Shown here piece by piece: positions 1 through 7,600 of a stretch of 12,186 nt of DNA. Position numbers and translations under genes: made by a program. How positions within the stretch are numbered: position 1 is the first letter of the stretch; every line of letters begins with the position of its first letter. A model generated the notes under the pieces. It saw nothing but the letters and a program-made list of their open reading frames with translations, searched no databases and was not told where the DNA came from. The DNA comes from Oscillospiraceae bacterium (GTDB lineage: Bacteria; Bacillota; Clostridia; Oscillospirales; Ruminococcaceae). The DNA is taken from contig CAAGBQ010000087.1 of the NCBI GenBank assembly GCA_900768105.1, forward strand, positions 1 through 12,186. Direction: 5' to 3'.

Positions 1-1823
1 CCGAGGACGTCGCCGGTGTTGCTGTCCGGAACAAGAACCTTCAGAGTGCCGATCGGCTCAAGCAGAACGGGACCTGCCTGGACGATACCTGCTTTATAAG
101 CAAGTCTTGCAGCCATCTGGAAGGACATATCGTTGGAGTCAACGGGGTGATAGGAACCGTCAACAAGTCTTGCAAGAACGCCGACCATGGGATAACCGGC
201 AAGCATACCGACTTTGCAGGCTTCGCGCAGACCTTTTTCAACTGCCGGGAAGAAGTTTCTCGGAACGGAACCGCCGAATACGGCTTCTTCAAATACCATA
301 TCCTCGCTGTCGGTCGGCTCAAACTCTACCCAAACATCGCCGTACTGGCCGTGGCCACCGGACTGTTTCTTGTGTTTGCCCTGAACCTTGACCTTCTTGC
401 GGATGGTTTCTCTGTAAGCAACGCGGGGTTTTTCAAGACCAAGCTCTACGCCGAATTTGGATTTGAGCTTGCTGATAACAACATCAAGGTGCTGTTCGCC
501 AAGGCCGGAGAGTATCTGCTGCTTTGTTTCGGGGTTCATCTCAAAATTAAGAGTGGAATCCTCTTCCATAAGGCGGGCAATGGAGGAAGCGGTCTTGCTG
601 TCGTCGCCCTTGCCTTTGGTGTATGTAGCCATTTTGAAGCAGGGAGCCGGGAACTCGGTCTTTTTGAAGGAAACAACGCGAGAGGGGTCGCAAAGGGTGT
701 CGCCGGTGGCTGCTTCGGCAAGCTTTGTAATTGCGCCGATGTCGCCTGCGCTGATGCTGTCAACGGGTTCCTGGGTCTTTCCGTGCATAATTACCATTTT
801 GCCAAGGCGCTCCTGGCTTCCGGTTCTGGAATCAACAGGGGTTGCCGCGGTGGCAATGGTTCCGGCAATAACTTTTACGAAGGAAAGCTTGCCGACAAAG
901 GGGTCCGCAACGGTTTTGAATACATATGCCGCAACGGGAGCGTCCGCTTCGCATTTAATAAGAACTTCCTTGCCCTCTGCGTCGGTAGCGACTTCGGAAG
1001 CTGCCTCCGCCGCGGACGGGAATACTTTTTTAAGGGAGGTCATGAAAAGCTCCACACCTTTAAGGGTAAGCGCATCGCCGCAATAAACGGGAGCGATTGT
1101 GCCGTCTTTAAGTCCGGCTTTAAGACCTTTTATTCTTTCTTCCTCGGTAAAAGGCTCGTCCGCAAAGAACTTTTCCATAAGCTCATCATCGGTGTTTGCA
1201 ATGGCTTCGTTCATTGCCATACGGATTTCTTCAAGGCGGTCGTCGGAAGGTACGGCAACCTCGGTTGCTTTGCCCTTTGCGTCGAACTTAAATGCCTTTT
1301 CGGTAATCATATTTACATAAATATCGCCAACCGGAACGGTAACGGGGCAAACGCAATCGCCGAATTTATTCTTCAGGCTTTCAAATGCCTTATAGAAATC
1401 CGCGTTTTCCTGGTCCATTTTGGAGATAAAGAACGCTTTTGCCTTTTTTGTTTTGGTTGCAAGCTTCCAAGCCTTTTCCGTGCCGACAAGCACGCCGGAT
1501 TTTGCGGAAAGAGTAATGATTACTGCGTCAGCGGCGCGTACTCCTTCGTGGAATCCGCCGGCAAAGTCAAACAGTCCGGGGGTGTCGATTACATTAACCT
1601 TAACGCCGTCGTGCTCAAAAGGAGCAACCGCGGAGGATACGGAAATTTTTCTTCTGATTTCTTCCGGGTCAAAGTCGCAAACGGTATTTCCGTCGGCAAT
1701 GGAGCCAAGGCGGTCGGTGGCGCCGGCAATGTAAAGCATAGCCTCCGCCAAAGAAGTTTTACCATCAGAACCGTGACCCGCAAGGGCAATGTTTCTGATA
1801 TTTTCAGCTGTGTACTGTTTCAA
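1..1823 (-). CDS. fusA: Elongation factor G-like translational GTPase, paralogous class (3' end outside window)
   Basis: This is an EF-G family GTPase, expected in the cytoplasm and ribosome-associated. About 607 codons are visible and roughly 80 residues (the end of domain V) lie outside the window. From the start the P-loop GHGSDGKTS is at residues 16-24, then DGNTVCDFDPEE at 44-55, switch II DTPGLFDF at 80-87 and the G4 motif SKMD at 134-137. The domain IV entry is recognisable from VAYRETIR and GKHKKQSGGHGQYGDV. Canonical EF-G has AHVDAGKTT, RGITI and DTPGH. Here the catalytic switch II His is Leu84, which places the protein in the FusA2-like paralogue class, not the main elongation factor. 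The start is TTG at 1823, preceded by AAAGGGG about 10 nt upstream; no ATG or GTG fits. The family is certain; whether it drives translocation, recycling or something else is not shown by the sequence. Confidence 0.93.
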   Translation of the reverse strand, partial: MKQYTAENIRNIALAGHGSDGKTSLAEAMLYIAGATDRLGSIADGNTVCDFDPEEIRRKISVSSAVAPFEHDGVKVNVIDTPGLFDFAGGFHEGVRAADAVIITLSAKSGVLVGTEKAWKLATKTKKAKAFFISKMDQENADFYKAFESLKNKFGDCVCPVTVPVGDIYVNMITEKAFKFDAKGKATEVAVPSDDRLEEIRMAMNEAIANTDDELMEKFFADEPFTEEERIKGLKAGLKDGTIAPVYCGDALTLKGVELFMTSLKKVFPSAAEAASEVATDAEGKEVLIKCEADAPVAAYVFKTVADPFVGKLSFVKVIAGTIATAATPVDSRTGSQERLGKMVIMHGKTQEPVDSISAGDIGAITKLAEAATGDTLCDPSRVVSFKKTEFPAPCFKMATYTKGKGDDSKTASSIARLMEEDSTLNFEMNPETKQQILSGLGEQHLDVVISKLKSKFGVELGLEKPRVAYRETIRKKVKVQGKHKKQSGGHGQYGDVWVEFEPTDSEDMVFEEAVFGGSVPRNFFPAVEKGLREACKVGMLAGYPMVGVLARLVDGSYHPVDSNDMSFQMAARLAYKAGIVQAGPVLLEPIGTLKVLVPDSNTGDVL

Positions 1824-1861
1824 AGCAAATAATCCCCTTTCACGATGTGTCGTACGCGACT

Positions 1862-1891
1862 ATTATAGCAGAATCTACCTACCTTTTGCAA
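1862..1891 (-). promoter_or_regulatory. Sigma-A-type promoter of the EF-G-like gene
   Basis: On the minus strand the -35 box is TTGCAA (1891-1886), the spacer is 18 bp, and the -10 box is a perfect TATAAT (1867-1862). Transcription would start near 1855, giving a leader of about 30 nt with a small GTCG-TACG-CGAC hairpin (1849-1860). The -35 box resembles the one before pgi. Confidence 0.55.
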
Positions 1892-1961
1892 TATAATTCA
1901 TAAAAAAAGTTCCCACTCCCGAAAAAAATCCTTTATTCCGCATAAAATTAAATTTTTCACG

Positions 1962-1981
1962 GTCAAAACCGCCCTTTTGAC
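1962..1981. promoter_or_regulatory. Perfect 7-bp inverted repeat, candidate operator
   Basis: GTCAAAA (1962-1968) and TTTTGAC (1975-1981) form a perfect inverted repeat around a 6-bp GC-rich centre. It lies in the 294-bp divergent region between the EF-G-like gene and the XRE regulator. Size and symmetry suit a dimeric helix-turn-helix protein, so autoregulation by the neighbouring XRE protein is a reasonable inference. No convincing sigma-A promoter for the XRE gene was found nearby. Confidence 0.3.
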
Positions 1982-2072
1982 GAAGGCTTTTCGCAAAAAA
2001 AGAAATAAAAATTCCTGCAACAATTTTGCCGAAAAGCAGCACTTATATTAAAGAAAACAAAAAACAACGAAG

Positions 2073-2094
2073 AATGCGGCGCAGCCGCCGCATT
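2073..2094 (+). promoter_or_regulatory. Hairpin just upstream of the XRE gene
   Basis: AATGCGGC (2073-2080) pairs perfectly with GCCGCATT (2087-2094) across a 6-nt loop. It ends 11 nt before the Shine-Dalgarno site of the XRE gene. The following tract (TTCC) is too short for a good terminator, so it may be a leader structure or a REP-like palindrome. Confidence 0.4.
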
Positions 2095-2117
2095 TCCATA
2101 TATTTGAGGTGATATAT

Positions 2118-2351
2118 TTGAACAATGTATTAAAGCGCCTGCGCCGCCAACAGCGAATTACCCAATTCGAGCTTGCCGAAGCTCTTAACATATCCCAAAC
2201 CTCCGTAAGCAAATATGAACGCGGCGTTACCCAGCCGGACCTGAATGTTATTGTGCTTATGGCGGACTATTTCGGCGTTTCCGTTGATGAGCTTGTCCGC
2301 GGCTTTTGCGCGCAGGAGGCAGAGTTCCGCTCAAAGCAAAGCCGTTCTTAA
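2118..2351 (+). CDS. Small XRE/Cro-CI-type transcriptional regulator
   Basis: This 77-residue protein is almost entirely one Cro/C1-type helix-turn-helix DNA-binding domain. Residues 12-60 carry the pattern RITQFELAEALNISQTSVSK, then YERG at 33-36 and a final helix ending in DYFGVSVDELV, typical of HTH_3. No sensor or oligomerisation domain follows; the tail (residues 62-77) is short and polar. I chose TTG at 2118 because GAGGTG (2106-2111) ends 6 nt before it. The in-frame GTG at 2109 would overlap that Shine-Dalgarno site. The gene is divergent from the EF-G-like gene and convergent with ddh. The inverted repeat at 1962-1981 may be its operator. Target genes cannot be told from the sequence. 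Confidence 0.88.
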   Translation: MNNVLKRLRRQQRITQFELAEALNISQTSVSKYERGVTQPDLNVIVLMADYFGVSVDELVRGFCAQEAEFRSKQSRS

Positions 2352-2413
2352 TCATTCCGATTAAACTTCCTTTCTAACCCCTTCCTTTTCTTTTTATTCC
2401 GCACAAATGTGCA

Positions 2414-2461
2414 AAAGCAAAGCGGTTCGCCTTAATTCCGGCGGGCCGCTTTGCTTTTTTT
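2414..2461. terminator. Bidirectional intrinsic terminator between xre and ddh
   Basis: AAAGCAAAGCGG (2414-2425) pairs perfectly over 12 bp with CCGCTTTGCTTT (2446-2457), followed by T residues to 2461 on the plus strand. On the minus strand the stem is followed by TTTTGC. It serves both converging genes. Confidence 0.85.
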
Positions 2462-2468
2462 GTTCATC

Positions 2469-3347
2469 TTACAGCACCCCCGCAATATCCGCGCCAAAAA
2501 GCTCTGCGGGAGAAAGCTCCGGCAAAAGGTAGCACCCGGGCCTGTGGCAAAAGCCCGCGCGCAGCGCCGCAACCATAATCTGTGCCGTTATTGCGGGGTT
2601 GTTTATGCTCATTTCAAAGCCGATGCTTTGACCGCCCTCGCCGAAGGCAAGCCCCTCCCGCGTTATTTTAACTCCGTGAGCACGGCTTTTATACGGCGCT
2701 GCGTCATCAACAAAAATTACTTCCGTTTCGTCGTGCTCAAAGTATCCGTCGTGCAAAATTGCACGCTTGACCGCCGCAGGCTCCGCTTCCGGCTTCAGCA
2801 CGGCGTAAACGCGCCGCCGGTGGCTTTCTCCTCCCGCCGGAATTGTTATTGCCGCCGCGTCCGCAACGCCCTCAACAGCCCTTGCGGCGGCGCTGTGGCC
2901 CATGCTTATCCCCGGCCCGAACTGCGTATGGGTAACGCCGCAGGGTAGCGCCGCCGCAAGCAGCGCCCTTATTCCGGAATCAAGACCCGGGTCCCACCCC
3001 GCCCCCGTAACCGCAACCGCGCCGCCGTGCGCCGCCGCTTCGCCAAGGGTGCGCTTTATTCTCAAAAGCTCGCCGTGCAGGTCGCAGGCGTCCACAGTGT
3101 TTATTCCAAGAGAAAGCAGATATTTTGCCGCGGCTTCCGTCCTGCGCGATGGCACACAGATAATAACTCCGTCCGGCATTTGAGGAAGCCGTTCCGCCGC
3201 GGCAGCCACCGGAATATTCGTGAAGCCCTCCACCGCGTCCTCCCTGCGGCGGATAAAACCGCAAAGGCGCATATCCTCCGCCGAAAGCACGGCGCGCGCC
3301 GCATAAATTCCCACATTGCCCGCGCCCATAACAGCAATATTTTTCAT
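2469..3347 (-). CDS. ddh: meso-diaminopimelate D-dehydrogenase, short type II form
   Basis: The enzyme catalyses reversible NADPH-dependent reductive amination of tetrahydrodipicolinate to meso-diaminopimelate, a one-step route to the peptidoglycan and lysine precursor. It has 292 residues. The Rossmann motif GAGNVG is at residues 8-13, TVDACDLHGEL at 84-94, GWDPGLDS at 117-124, and the substrate-region motif GPGISMGHSAAARAVEGV at 144-161. The classical Corynebacterium-type enzyme is about 320 residues with an extra segment after the TIP motif (168-170). Here TIPAGGESHRRRVY lacks it, as in the Symbiobacterium-type enzyme, whose C-terminal NNPA-TAQ-MVAALRA pattern it also shares (recalled from memory). 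The start ATG at 3347 gives the expected N-terminus MKNIAVMGAG. The only Shine-Dalgarno candidate, GGGGG, lies inside the 3' arm of the terminator just upstream. Confidence 0.93.
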   Translation of the reverse strand: MKNIAVMGAGNVGIYAARAVLSAEDMRLCGFIRRREDAVEGFTNIPVAAAAERLPQMPDGVIICVPSRRTEAAAKYLLSLGINTVDACDLHGELLRIKRTLGEAAAHGGAVAVTGAGWDPGLDSGIRALLAAALPCGVTHTQFGPGISMGHSAAARAVEGVADAAAITIPAGGESHRRRVYAVLKPEAEPAAVKRAILHDGYFEHDETEVIFVDDAAPYKSRAHGVKITREGLAFGEGGQSIGFEMSINNPAITAQIMVAALRAGFCHRPGCYLLPELSPAELFGADIAGVL

Positions 3348-3387
3348 AAAAAAAGCACCCCCATATCTTTCAAGGATATGAGGGCGC
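3348..3387 (-). terminator. Intrinsic terminator abutting the ddh start codon
   Basis: On the minus strand a 13-bp stem (3387-3375 with 3367-3355, two G-U pairs, 7-nt loop CTTGAAA) is followed by seven T residues at 3354-3348. The next base is the A of the ddh ATG. It begins 8 nt after the PqqD-like stop codon, so it would end that transcript. Its 3' arm contains the G-run that is the only ribosome binding site for ddh. Confidence 0.8.
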
Positions 3388-3395
3388 CGCCGTTT

Positions 3396-3674
3396 TTATT
3401 CCGCTTTTTCTATATATCCCGCGCTTTCCAGCACGCTTATAAATTCAAGTATGCCTTCTTCCGCCTCTTTCTGCGGAATCTCATATTCCGCGGCGGTTTC
3501 CGCCGCCATTTCGCAAAGGCTTTCGCCCCGCTCCAGCATCCGCCAGACAAAAGCGCCGGTTTCGTTCAGTTCCTTTATTGCGGGAACTCTTTCCGCGGCC
3601 TTTCGCGTTGCAACAAGCAGGTTTTCGTCGCACACCGTGGCAAGCGCTACCCCGTCGGTCAGCTTATATTGCAC
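3396..3674 (-). CDS. PqqD-like peptide-chaperone (RRE-type) protein
   Basis: This 92-residue protein matches the PqqD family (winged-helix RiPP recognition element), whose members bind leader peptides and deliver them to modifying enzymes. The pattern is KLTDGVALATVCDENLLVA near the N-terminus, LNETGAFVW at about 36-44, LCEMAAETAAEYEIP at about 53-67, and a final helix ending ESAGYIE. The length fits a stand-alone PqqD. I chose GTG at 3674: purine-rich GGAG sequences lie just upstream and it overlaps the kinase stop by 11 nt, implying translational coupling. An in-frame TTG at 3695 would add seven basic residues not typical of the family. It is immediately downstream of the HPr-kinase-like gene. 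No radical SAM or cyclase partner is present in the window. Confidence 0.8.
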   Translation of the reverse strand: MQYKLTDGVALATVCDENLLVATRKAAERVPAIKELNETGAFVWRMLERGESLCEMAAETAAEYEIPQKEAEEGILEFISVLESAGYIEKAE

Positions 3675-4389
3675 CTTTCTCCAGCTCCTTTTCAAGTGTT
3701 TTTTTGCAAAGCAGCGCCGAAGCCTCGTCGCCGCGATTTTTGAGCAGCCAAACCGGAGCCGTGCTCAAAAGGCGGCTTTCCAGCGAGCGCACCGCCAAAA
3801 GCTGTTCCTTGGTTTCTCTTGCAAACAAAAATTGCAGATAAATCCTGCCCGCCGCTTCCTTCGGCGAAAGCCTCCGTATGCTGTTTTCCTGCGCCTGCTC
3901 CAAAATTATAATTCCGCCGAGGGGCGCGGAAATGCCGTTGCCCATATTTTCCTTGCCGCGCCATGGCGAAGGATAAACCGCCGCGCCGCTCTCCTCAATT
4001 TTAAGCACGGGCTTGTCGCCGTTGAGCATCTGCACCTCATCGCCGAAAAGCAGCTTCCAAAGGCGGTACTGGGTTGTTTTGCCCGTGCCGCTCGGCGCGG
4101 CGAAAAGCCATGCCTTTTGCCGCCAAACAAACGCCGTACAGTGAAATACCGCGCGCCCAAAGGGCAAAAGCGCAGTTCCCGCCGCCGTTACAAGCCGCAT
4201 TTCTTCTATATATTCTTCTCTTTCCTCCGGAAAAATCTTTTTCCCTGCGGCAATTTCCTCCGCAGAAACCGCGGCAAAAGCCGCGGGCTGCTTCTCCGTC
4301 AAAAAGCCGTCATATACCGGCAGGTAATCCGGATAGGAGAGCGAAAGCTCCACCGGAACGCCGCCTAAATTTATCGTTATCTTATACAT
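3664..4389 (-). CDS. HPr-kinase-like P-loop protein
   Basis: This 241-residue protein has an N-terminal region of about 85 residues, then an ATP-binding domain like those of HPr kinase/phosphorylase and PEP carboxykinase. The Walker A motif APSGTGKTT is at 98-106, LNGDKPVL (a Walker B-like strand) at 122-129, YPSPWRGKE at 139-147, and PLGGIIILEQ at 157-166. Such stand-alone proteins often neighbour PqqD-like genes. The described ScmC/ScmD pair of the SynChlorMet cassette and the kinases of some lasso-peptide loci are comparable. The true HPr kinase N-terminal domain is absent, so catabolite control is unlikely. ATG at 4389 follows GGAG by 4-5 nt. A strong terminator separates it from the upstream peptide gene by 12 nt. 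Its substrate is unknown; the 59-residue peptide is a candidate. Confidence 0.78.
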   Translation of the reverse strand: MYKITINLGGVPVELSLSYPDYLPVYDGFLTEKQPAAFAAVSAEEIAAGKKIFPEEREEYIEEMRLVTAAGTALLPFGRAVFHCTAFVWRQKAWLFAAPSGTGKTTQYRLWKLLFGDEVQMLNGDKPVLKIEESGAAVYPSPWRGKENMGNGISAPLGGIIILEQAQENSIRRLSPKEAAGRIYLQFLFARETKEQLLAVRSLESRLLSTAPVWLLKNRGDEASALLCKKTLEKELEKGAI

Positions 4390-4401
4390 TCCGCTCCGTA
4401 C

Positions 4402-4433
4402 AAAAAAGGCGGCGGAGGACCCTCCTCCGCCGC
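4402..4433 (-). terminator. Strong intrinsic terminator between the peptide gene and the kinase gene
   Basis: GCGGCGGAGGA and TCCTCCGCCGC form a perfect 11-bp GC-rich stem (4433-4423 with 4419-4409, 3-nt loop). On the minus strand it is followed by C and six T residues (4407-4402). It lies 12 nt upstream of the kinase ATG and 11 nt downstream of the peptide stop. It should end most VWA-peptide transcripts, so the kinase pair depends on read-through or an unseen promoter. Confidence 0.85.
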
Positions 4434-4444
4434 AATCATCAAAA

Positions 4445-4624
4445 TTATCCGACTATATTTCCGAAATCGTCGAAATAAACAACGCTTCCGTCCGGACGGG
4501 TAAGCTTATTAAGGTTGTCGCCTACTCTCGTCCATATTTCGCCGCTTCCCAACTCCCCGCCGCTCAAAATTTTCTGTTCAAGCGGACCAAGGGCGCTTCC
4601 AAGCATTGGTTTAAATACACTCAT
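4445..4624 (-). CDS. 59-residue peptide of unknown function
   Basis: This short gene has a textbook start: GGAGG (4635-4631) lies 6 nt before ATG at 4624. Its Shine-Dalgarno site begins one base after the VWA stop codon, so the two are co-transcribed. The product begins MSVFKPMLGSALGPLEQKIL, has a Gly/Ser-rich centre (SGGELGSGE, about 21-29), and ends with WTRVGDNLNKL then RPDGSVVYFDDFGNIVG. There is no signal peptide, no cysteine and no membrane segment. The last 15 residues recall a single YD/RHS-type beta-hairpin motif, which is a resemblance only. Position just before a kinase-like and a PqqD-like gene makes it a candidate peptide substrate, but no cleavage site or core motif is recognised. 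It could instead be a small partner of the VWA protein. Confidence 0.72.
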   Translation of the reverse strand: MSVFKPMLGSALGPLEQKILSGGELGSGEIWTRVGDNLNKLTRPDGSVVYFDDFGNIVG

Positions 4625-4636
4625 ATCTTTCCTCCG

Positions 4637-7600
4637 TTATCCTTCAAGGCCATACCATCCCATGGTAAGGCATCTTTGGGTTCCGTAAACGGTGCTGCCG
4701 TCCGCAGTTACCCAATACGGCGTTACAACAAGCTCCGCGCCGTCCTCAATTCCGTTAAGAGAATATTCCGTCACGATAAGGCGGGCGTTTCTGCTCACGC
4801 TTCTTCCGAAAAGGTAAGCCGCACTGTAAGGCACTCTGCGGCTGCCGCCGTTTGCGGCAACACTTTCGCCGTTAATTACAAATCCGGTTTCCATAAAATC
4901 TCTGCCCTCCACGGCGGCAATAAGATAAACGCTGTGGCTGCGGAAGAAGCCGTTTTCGATATATTTCATCTGAAGATAAGCGTCGCTTACATATTTTGCA
5001 TAAATTTCGGCATCCTCGGTGATATTTGCAAGGTCGGTAACGGTTCTGAAGCCGGAATCGAGGTACCAGCCCGCAAAAAGCTTTCCGCTTTCTCCGGAAT
5101 ATGCAATTTTGCCGCGAAGGTCGCCTTTGGCGACGGTTACGGTATAGCTTTCGCCTGCGTCGTGCACGGTAACTGTGATTTCGTCACTCGGCTGCTCCGG
5201 TTCGGTGGGCTGCTCCGGTTCGGTGGACTGCTCCGGCTCGGTGGGCTGCTCCGGTTCGGTGGGCTGCTCCGGTTCGGTAGGCGTTGTCAAATTTATCGGG
5301 CTGCCGTCTGCCACATAAGCAGAAAGTACAGAGAGAGGAGCCGCGTTGCTTGCTCCGACATAAGAAATTATCGGTGCAACCTCTTCATTTTTAAGCGCCG
5401 CAATAGATTTATTTTCCGCATTGCTGCCCTCTCCCCTATATTCGCAGGTTCTCTTTACGCTATTAGCAACCTTTACGCCGTCAAGAGTTATCCAATACGG
5501 AATAAATTCAACGGTGTCTCCCGCGTCATTCCACTTGCTTTCCTTATCCACACCATAGCAGGCAATATATCCGGTATCCTTTCCGAACACATCCTTTACG
5601 GTGTATTCTCCCTTGGTTCCGTCTTTACGGTTTATAACCATTTGGCTGTAAACAACCGCTCTGCCGCTGCTGACATAAGCCGTTGTGCTTCCATCGCTGC
5701 GCTTTTGAGAAATCTGGTTTGCTATTACAGCTTCGCCGTCAAGAACAAATCCTGCCTCGTCATAATATTCACGGTCTATTGCGGTAGCAAGATAGAACCC
5801 TATTACATCAAGGTTTCCCCGGCTGTTGTGCTCCCAAATACTCATATGCTTCGGCATAAGATATTCCTTATCAACTTCCCAAATATAATATGTCTTGCCC
5901 GCTTCGGGAGTAAAGCTTGTGGGGTTTCCGCCGTTAAAGCTTGCGGTATTGGTGCAGGCCGCGCTGTCGAAGGTTCCTCCGTAAAGGTAATTTTCGCTTG
6001 TCTGCGCAGTCATATCAAAGCCCGCGGAAACGCTGTGTGCCTCCGGCTCTCCGGCAACGCCGCTCTTTACATGAACAATATAAAACTCCTGGCTGTATGC
6101 AAACCATACATGCTGGTTGGAACTGCTTGTAGTAAGAGTTACGCTTGCGGAATCGGCTTTTTGCATATCATCGCCGTTAAGGATATATCCGTAATAGCTG
6201 TAATTATCAAAATCGGTTTTGCTTACGGTATAGGGCGTATTGTATTTAAGCGCGGTTTTGCCGTCAACGGAGAAATATTCCGCCGTTTTAATCTGCTTTG
6301 CAAAGCTCGGCGCTTCAACAACAACTCCGTTTTCGTTAATCGGCTCGCCATCTCCGTTTACAAGGTACCAGTGAACAAGAATATTGCCGCCGCCGACAAT
6401 AACCTCCGGCTTTCTGAATTCCTGTTCTCTGTCTTCTCCCTGATAATCCTTATAGCTGAAGGTTGCCTTTTCGTTGGTAAAGAGCTTTTCGCCCTCCTGA
6501 ACCTCTACGCCGTCCCTTACGGTGACCTTATATTTAATGGTGGGGTTGTCGCCCTCGTTTACATTGCCGACCTCCCATTCAAGGGAGCGGGTCTGCGGAT
6601 TATAGCTGATTTTGCCCTGGCTGTAATAAACATCCGCTTCGCCTCTGTTATAAGCGGCCTCATCGGTGGTAAATTTAGGCTCCCCGCTAAATACAAGCTG
6701 AACCTTTTCGCCCATAATATCGCTTACCTTACCGTTTTGTGCGGCGATGGCGATGCTTCCCGCAATTTTTTCAAATGCGGTTTTCAGCTTGCCCGCAACA
6801 TCGGTTTCATTATCCGCAATGGCAAAATAGCCCTTTGCGGCGTCGCTGGCGCAGGCTTTAAGCACCTTTTCGCCCTCCGAACCCGCCTGCAAAGCAACGG
6901 AGTAAATGGTAGTGCCCGCCGCTTTTGTCCGGTCTGCTTCCCAAATGGTAGTTTCACCAAGGTTGTTTATGGTTTTCTGTGCGGTAAATGTCGGAGAAAA
7001 GTTAATCGTTCCGGTGGACTCGCCTGTTATGGTACCGGTGGTATTATTTGCGCCGTTGGAATTATTTGCATTTATAACATAGTTCCAAGTCGCAGAGGGA
7101 AAAGCCGTATGGCTGCAGCGCCAGCTGCCTTCAATCCTGTCGTGGTTAAAATAAGCCTGTGACTCAACGGTATAGCTCGTGTTATAATCCGTTTCATATC
7201 CGCGGCCTACCGTTTTGGTATAATCGCACCCTGCTATTTCCGTAGTATATGCGGCAGGCTCAAGCTTTATGGTAGGTGTATTATGCCTGCCCAAAGAGCG
7301 GCAATTCGATGTTATATCGACTTTTACTTCGGTAACATTTGCCGAAATGAGGTTTACTCTATACGACTTCGTGGGCACACCGTCGCTCAAGATAACCATG
7401 CTCTTGTTTTTTCCGGTGGATTCCGCAGAGCTTAACAAATCCTGCGCAGTTTTTATGCCAAGCTGGGTAAAGGTTCCGCCGTTGTTCTCATCCTTTTTTA
7501 TGTTGCTGATGTACTGCTTTAAATCGGCCTTGTTCTGATAGGTGTAAAATCCTGTTTTTGTTGCCGTAAGGTTAAACACCACAACGGCAATCCTTGTGCT

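Noticed and set aside
147..1832. Long plus-strand open frame of 561 codons
   Set aside because: It is antisense to the clear EF-G-like gene, has no family features, and its composition mirrors the real codons on the other strand.
3396..3695. Longer form of the PqqD-like gene from TTG at 3695
   Set aside because: It would overlap the kinase by 32 nt and its start lacks a ribosome site. The GTG at 3674 fits better with the upstream GGAG.
3664..4389. True HPr kinase/phosphorylase (HprK)
   Set aside because: The N-terminal HprK domain and the usual C-terminal signature are missing, and the neighbour is a PqqD-like gene, not a carbohydrate-control gene.
4676..7162. Long plus-strand open frame of 828 codons
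   Set aside because: It lies wholly opposite the VWA gene, which has a signal peptide, metal site and good context. The plus-strand frame has low-complexity repeats that are only the reverse of PTEPEQ codons.
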